NCBI GenBank assembly: GCA_041650055.1 | Contig: JBAZLV010000005.1 | Coordinates: forward strand, 30,242 to 94,241 | Direction: 5' to 3' | Length of the DNA: 64,000 nucleotides | Source of the DNA: JBAZLV01 sp041650055 | GTDB lineage: Bacteria; Nitrospirota; UBA9217 | In this document: positions 60,156-64,000 of the stretch, piece by piece | Position numbering within the stretch: the stretch's first letter is position 1 | How the letters are laid out: every line of letters starts with the position of its first letter | Made by a program: the position numbers and the translations under genes | Notes under the pieces: generated by a model | Seen by the model: only the letters and a program-made list of their open reading frames with translations | Told to the model about the DNA's origin: nothing | Database searches by the model: none

Positions 60156-60266
60156 TAAATACCAATTTCCAAGCACCAAATTACAAATAAACACCAATCC
60201 CAATATCTGAATGTTTGGTCATTGCAGTTTGGTAATTGGATATTATTTGGAATTTCCGAATAGGAA
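60156..60266 (+). repeat. CCAATTnCCAAA-type inverted intergenic repeat
   Basis: The whole gap between atpA and atpG is an imperfect palindrome: ACCAATTTCCAAGCACCAAA on the left; GTTTGGTAATTGGATATTAT and TTTGGAATTTCC on the right. It is of another family than the AGTTC repeats near serS, but of the same style. Confidence 0.7.
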
Positions 60267-60272
60267 TTCGGT

Positions 60273-61139
60273 ATGCCTAGTTTACGAGACATAAAAAGAA
60301 AGATCATAAGCGTCAAGAAAACGCAGCAGATAACCAAAGCTATGAAAATGGTTGCCGCTGCAAAACTTCGGCGGGCACAGGACCGCGTGATTTCAGCACG
60401 GCCATATTCGCGAAAAATGCTTCAGGTGATTGCAAATCTGGCTGCACGCGCACCGAGAACCCAGCATCCGCTGCTGGCAAAGCGTGATCCCAAGAAAGTC
60501 ATGCTCATGGTCCTTACCTCAGACCGCGGATTATGCGGAGCATATAATACGAATATTCTGCGCAGAGCAGTTGAAGCCGTCCGAAAATTCACTGAAGAAG
60601 GCAAGCAGGTGGTGATTCATGTCATTGGCCGGAAAGGAAGAGATTTTTTCCGGAAACGGGCGGCGTACAGCGTGGGCAACGAATGGTCAGATCTCGGCAT
60701 GATACAGTATGATACTGCGGCACAAATCGGCATGAAGATCGTTGATCAATTTATCGCTGGCGACGCAGACGAAGTGTATCTTTTATACAATGAATTCAAG
60801 AGCGTTATGCAGCAGAACGTAACGCTTGAAAAACTGTTGCCCTTTGAACCACCCGCAACAATTGACCCGTTTATGGCAGCCACGGATTATGTGTATGAGC
60901 CGTCTGAAGAGGAAATTTTCGAGTCGCTGCTTTCCAGACACATTGCCGTGCAGACATATCGCGCTCTGCTGGAAGGCCAGGCAAGCGAGATGGGTGCGCG
61001 GATGACTGCAATGGATTCTGCAACGCGGAATGCAAAAGATCTTATTGCAGGACTCACCTTGAAATTTAATAAACAACGCCAGGCCGCAATTACAAAAGAA
61101 ATATCCGAGATTGTCGGCGGCGCAGAAGCACTAAAATGA
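60273..61139 (+). CDS. atpG: ATP synthase F1, gamma subunit
   Basis: A 288-residue rotor-shaft subunit. PSLRDIKRKIISVKKTQQIT and KAMKMVAAAKLRRAQ form the N-terminal helix, SDRGLCGAYNTNI the conserved Rossmann-like part, and AMDSATRNAKDLIAGLTLKF plus NKQRQAAITKEISEIVGGA the C-terminal helix. The gene is separated from atpA by a repeat-filled gap and has no evident Shine-Dalgarno. Confidence 0.95.
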   Translation: MPSLRDIKRKIISVKKTQQITKAMKMVAAAKLRRAQDRVISARPYSRKMLQVIANLAARAPRTQHPLLAKRDPKKVMLMVLTSDRGLCGAYNTNILRRAVEAVRKFTEEGKQVVIHVIGRKGRDFFRKRAAYSVGNEWSDLGMIQYDTAAQIGMKIVDQFIAGDADEVYLLYNEFKSVMQQNVTLEKLLPFEPPATIDPFMAATDYVYEPSEEEIFESLLSRHIAVQTYRALLEGQASEMGARMTAMDSATRNAKDLIAGLTLKFNKQRQAAITKEISEIVGGAEALK

Positions 61140-61208
61140 AGCAAGCACTAAATACGAAGCAAGAAATGCTAAATCCTAATATTCGTTTAGTAACTAAGGA
61201 GAGGCTCA

Positions 61209-62633
61209 GTGAGCACAGGAAAAATTGTACAGATTATGGGTGCGGTGGTGGACTGCGAATTTCCCGTGGGACATCTTCCTCAATTATTGAATGCGCTCCG
61301 CATTGATCAGGCGGCTGACAAAAAATACGGAACACCGGATATCCATCTTACGCTTGAAGTCGCGCAGCATCTTGGAGAAAATCGGGTGCGTACGGTTGCC
61401 ATGTCATCGACTGACGGTCTTCGGCGGGGAATAACGGTAACAGATACCGGCAAACCCATTGCCATGCCGGTCGGCAAGGAAGTGCTCGGCCGCATCATGA
61501 ACGTTATCGGTGAACCGGTGGACGAAATGGGACCGATCAAAACCAAGGATACGCTTCCAATTCATCGGCCTGCTCCTCAGCTTGAAGAACTTGATCCGAG
61601 CAAACAATTGTTTGAAACCGGTATTAAAGTCATCGATCTTCTGGCTCCGTATACCAAAGGCGGCAAAACAGGTCTTTTCGGAGGGGCTGGAGTCGGCAAA
61701 ACAGTGCTGATCATGGAACTGATCAACAACGTGGCAAAGCAGCATGGCGGGTATTCGGTTTTTGCCGGAGTTGGCGAGCGTACTCGAGAAGGAAACGATC
61801 TTTGGATCGAGATGAAGGAATCAGGTGTTATCAATAGAACTGCTCTTATTTATGGTCAGATGAACGAGCCGCCGGGAGCGCGTCTTCGTGTTGGTCTTTC
61901 AGCGCTTACGGTTGCAGAGTATTTCCGTGATACTCTTGGCCAGAATGTGCTTCTCTTTATTGACAATATCTTCCGATTTACCCAGGCTGGATCTGAAGTG
62001 TCCGCGCTTCTTGGACGTATGCCTTCAGCTGTCGGTTATCAGCCGACGCTTGGAACTGAGATGGGTGCGTTGCAGGAACGGATCACTTCTACCAAAAAAG
62101 GTTCGATTACTTCGGTACAGGCTATTTATGTGCCTGCGGATGACCTTACTGATCCGGCTCCGGCAACCGCATTTGCGCATCTTGATGCTACGACCGTGCT
62201 TTCACGCCAGATTGTCGAGATCGGGATTTATCCTGCTGTCGATCCGCTGGATTCCACATCCCGCATTATGGATCCGCATGTGATCGGCGAAGAACATTAC
62301 ACCGTTGCACGAAGAGTGCAGCTTGTTTTACAGCGCTATAAAGAGCTGCAGGATATCATTGCAATTCTCGGCATGGATGAACTTTCAGACGAAGATAAAC
62401 TTACCGTATCCCGTGCGCGGAAAATTCAACGGTTTCTTTCCCAACCATTCCAGGTTGCTGAAGCATTTACCGGTACGCCGGGCAAGTATGTTCCGCTCAA
62501 GGAAACCATCAAGGGATTCCAGAAGGTTGTTGACGGAGGCATGGACGATATTCCGGAACAGGCATTCTATATGGTTGGTGCTCTTGAAGAAGTGTACGAG
62601 AAAGCAGAGAAACTGGGATATAAACGGTCGTAA
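61209..62633 (+). CDS. atpD: ATP synthase F1, beta subunit
   Basis: A 474-residue catalytic subunit. The P-loop GGAGVGKT, the catalytic GERTREGND, LLFIDNIFRFTQAGSEVSAL, and PSAVGYQPTL are intact. The start is GTG 61209 behind AAGGAG (61197-61202). The gap before it (61141-61190) contains short repeated words (GCAAGCACTAAATACGAAGC). Confidence 0.96.
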   Translation: MSTGKIVQIMGAVVDCEFPVGHLPQLLNALRIDQAADKKYGTPDIHLTLEVAQHLGENRVRTVAMSSTDGLRRGITVTDTGKPIAMPVGKEVLGRIMNVIGEPVDEMGPIKTKDTLPIHRPAPQLEELDPSKQLFETGIKVIDLLAPYTKGGKTGLFGGAGVGKTVLIMELINNVAKQHGGYSVFAGVGERTREGNDLWIEMKESGVINRTALIYGQMNEPPGARLRVGLSALTVAEYFRDTLGQNVLLFIDNIFRFTQAGSEVSALLGRMPSAVGYQPTLGTEMGALQERITSTKKGSITSVQAIYVPADDLTDPAPATAFAHLDATTVLSRQIVEIGIYPAVDPLDSTSRIMDPHVIGEEHYTVARRVQLVLQRYKELQDIIAILGMDELSDEDKLTVSRARKIQRFLSQPFQVAEAFTGTPGKYVPLKETIKGFQKVVDGGMDDIPEQAFYMVGALEEVYEKAEKLGYKRS

Positions 62634-62701
62634 AACAGGATGCACGATTCCAGATGCCGGATACAGATTCATGATGAAAACATATAAGGCGTGTAATTAC
62701 T

Positions 62702-63130
62702 ATGGTTGCTGAAAAAGGGAAAATACTGCTTGAGATTGTGTCCCCGAGCCGTCTCGTGATTCGATCCGACCAGGTGGATGAAGTGATTGCTCCGGGAAGC
62801 GAAGGCGAGTTCGGTGTGCTTCCTGGCCACATGCCTTTTCTTACTACACTCAAAATGGGCATCCTCTCCTATCGAGAAGGGGAAAAGTGGAGTCATCTTG
62901 CTGTTGAATGGGGTTATGCTGAAGTAGGAGCGAACCGGGTTATCATTCTGGCCGAAGGTGCTGACAAGGCTTCAGAGATCAATATTACTGAAGCCAGAGA
63001 AATGAAAGAGCGCGCCGAAAAAACTATTGCTGAAAAACGTGATGAAAAAGATGTTGAGCGAGCCAGGATCGAGCTTCTCAAAGCTCTTATACGAATTCAA
63101 GTAGCAGAAAAGCATGAGCTTAATAAATAG
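62702..63130 (+). CDS. atpC: ATP synthase F1, epsilon subunit
   Basis: A 142-residue protein: N-terminal beta sandwich (ILLEIVSPSRLVIRSDQVDE, PGSEGEFGVLPGHMPFLTTL) and a C-terminal helical pair (REMKERAEKTIAEKRDEKDV) that can inhibit rotation. It ends the atp operon. Confidence 0.93.
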   Translation: MVAEKGKILLEIVSPSRLVIRSDQVDEVIAPGSEGEFGVLPGHMPFLTTLKMGILSYREGEKWSHLAVEWGYAEVGANRVIILAEGADKASEINITEAREMKERAEKTIAEKRDEKDVERARIELLKALIRIQVAEKHELNK

Positions 63131-63227
63131 CCATACGCTGTCATTAAATTCTCTTCCTTAATTTTTATTTTCTTGATTTTCATTTAACATTTATTTCCAA
63201 ATAGTTACAAAAAGTCAACAAATTGAC

Positions 63228-63294
63228 ATACCCAGAAAATACCCATATATGGGTATCCATCGGGTATTGACTTTTACGTTTTTTCTGATATGGT
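63228..63294 (+). promoter_or_regulatory. symmetric four-half-site operator and promoter before the chagasin-like gene
   Basis: ATACCC occurs at 63228 and 63239, GGGTAT at 63251 and 63262. The inner two form a perfect 18-bp palindrome (ATACCCATATATGGGTAT, 63239-63256), and each outer copy is 11 bases (one helical turn) away. A TTGACA (63223-63228) touches the left end; TTGACT (63267-63272), 16 bases, TATGGT (63289-63294, with a TG extension) lies at the right end. A dimeric or tetrameric repressor binding here would cover the -35. Confidence 0.65.
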
Positions 63295-63353
63295 TGGCGA
63301 ACTGTTAACATATCCATGCTTAAACCCTCGTGATTACACAAGCAGGACGTGAA

Positions 63354-63800
63354 ATGATTGTATTTTATCTTATACATTCTGTAAAAAAATTTTGGCTTGC
63401 TGTATTTTTGCTTTCGCTTTCCATAATGCCAATCTTTTCATGTGCTTCCAAGCCTGCTGAAAATCTTAATGCACCAAACGTGTTGATATTAAAAAACCAG
63501 GATAATGGCAGAAAAGTGGCTATTTCCAAGGGCGATCTGATACAAATAGAGCTCGAACGTTCAGGAAGCACGGGATATGAATGGTACTTAGATGACGTCT
63601 ACAAAACGCATTTTGATCTCATCAAAGAAGTAAAACAGGAAATTGTAAAAAAAGGTTTTGTTGGTACTCCTGTGATAACAGCGTGGCAATTCAAGGCTAT
63701 GAAGCAGGGAAATGCAGATATAAAAATAAGACTTTACCGAGACTGGGAAGGGAAAGAAAAAGCAGCAGCTGAGTTTCATGTAAGCGTAATTATTCGTTAA
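63354..63800 (+). CDS. chagasin/I42-type protease inhibitor lipoprotein
   Basis: A 148-residue lipoprotein (signal peptide LAVFLLSLSIMPIFSC). The mature domain is of the chagasin family, inhibitors of papain-like cysteine proteases: the L2 loop ELERSGSTGYEWYLDD (NPTTGYxW-type), the L4 region GFVGTPVITAWQFKAM and the L6-type LYRDWEGKEKAA. ATG 63354 is chosen over GTG 63330, with AGGA eight bases upstream. The operator upstream suggests tight regulation. Confidence 0.82.
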   Translation: MIVFYLIHSVKKFWLAVFLLSLSIMPIFSCASKPAENLNAPNVLILKNQDNGRKVAISKGDLIQIELERSGSTGYEWYLDDVYKTHFDLIKEVKQEIVKKGFVGTPVITAWQFKAMKQGNADIKIRLYRDWEGKEKAAAEFHVSVIIR

Positions 63801-63856
63801 ATATATTTCTATGAGCTGTAGTTTTGATTGAACTCTTAGCACAGAGGGGGGAAAAC

Positions 63857-64000
63857 ATGCATCATTTGAAAAATTGTTTTATTTTTTTTGTGTTGTTTAC
63901 AATTATTGTTGTTTTTTCAGTTAATGCAGAAGAAAAAACTTTTCAACGTGCCGCGACCAATCCTCATTTCACCAACTATATTCAAAAAAAGCAATTGTAC
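63857..64000 (+). CDS. secreted protein, N-terminal fragment (3' truncated by window edge)
   Basis: The frame from ATG 63857, behind a strong GAGGGGGG Shine-Dalgarno, encodes a signal peptide (CFIFFVLFTIIVVFSVNA) and then EEKTFQRAATNPHFTNYIQK and a few more residues before the window ends. The phrase NPxFxxYxxK after the signal peptide recalls the start of secreted papain-like (C1A) peptidases, which would suit a gene next to a chagasin-type inhibitor. Too little is present to be sure. Confidence 0.55.
   Translation, partial: MHHLKNCFIFFVLFTIIVVFSVNAEEKTFQRAATNPHFTNYIQKKQLY

Overview
The window reads as a chromosomal segment of a Gram-negative, probably anaerobic bacterium of moderate GC content. 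The Gram-negative assignment rests on two Slp-type outer-membrane lipoproteins, SurA-type periplasmic chaperones, many lipobox proteins and a TPR/YbgF-like lipoprotein. The anaerobic leaning rests on a four-subunit pyruvate:ferredoxin oxidoreductase and a ferredoxin:thioredoxin reductase catalytic subunit. Gene content and order (porGDAB next to mglBA, DUF4388 response regulators, F-ATPase with b and b' subunits) would fit Nitrospirota or a Desulfobacterota-like lineage; this is inference and no rRNA gene is present to settle it.

Layout. 1-6750 is an old information-processing block: gyrA 3' end, TPR lipoprotein, serS, four tRNA-Ser genes (UGA, GCU, CGA, GGA), tRNA-Arg(ACG), tadA, SRP RNA, dnaX, ybaB and recR, in nearly the order known from Bacillus subtilis. 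6842-11394 holds porGDAB, the polarity pair mglB-mglA and tRNA-Asn. 11640-13219 is a small accessory patch of unknown exported proteins plus a GIY-YIG protein. 13319-21900 holds mfd, three SurA/PrsA-type folding factors, a CapA-like protein and an RlmI-like methyltransferase.

22059-26640 is the accessory region. A tRNA-Val(CAC) gene is followed by two further partial copies of itself. Between and behind them lie a BrnT/BrnA toxin-antitoxin pair, an unknown lipoprotein, and an HTH-Panacea (DUF4065) antitoxin with a RelE-like toxin. A 63-65-bp direct repeat (22.2 and 25.3 kb) brackets the block; no integrase is visible. Next come a small membrane protein and a cysteine-rich DUF3795 protein flanked by integron attC-like sequences. 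26686-34124 is mixed: tag, PAP2 phosphatase, DksA-like factor, HD-GYP protein, Smr protein, a decayed ftsH 3' fragment, twin slp genes, HU and mnmA.

34268-42860 is a chemosensory operon (REC-DUF4388, REC, CheW, MCP, hybrid CheA, CheW, CheW, REC) ordered like cyanobacterial Pix/Pil-Tax clusters, without cheB or cheR. 42952-49692 holds valS, nadC, birA, a CBS protein and guaA. On the minus strand 49740-56691 are a glutaredoxin-FTR-TauE/SafE operon, an HEQEH protein, nadB, a lipoprotein and uvrA. 56964-63130 is the complete F1/F0-b operon atpF'-F-H-A-G-D-C. The window ends with a chagasin-like protease inhibitor under a symmetric operator and the start of another secreted protein.

Start codons were chosen from Shine-Dalgarno spacing and family length. 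Several genes (mfd, the HD-GYP gene, the Smr gene) have good sigma70-like promoters whose predicted start site falls on or within a few bases of the start codon, suggesting leaderless mRNAs.
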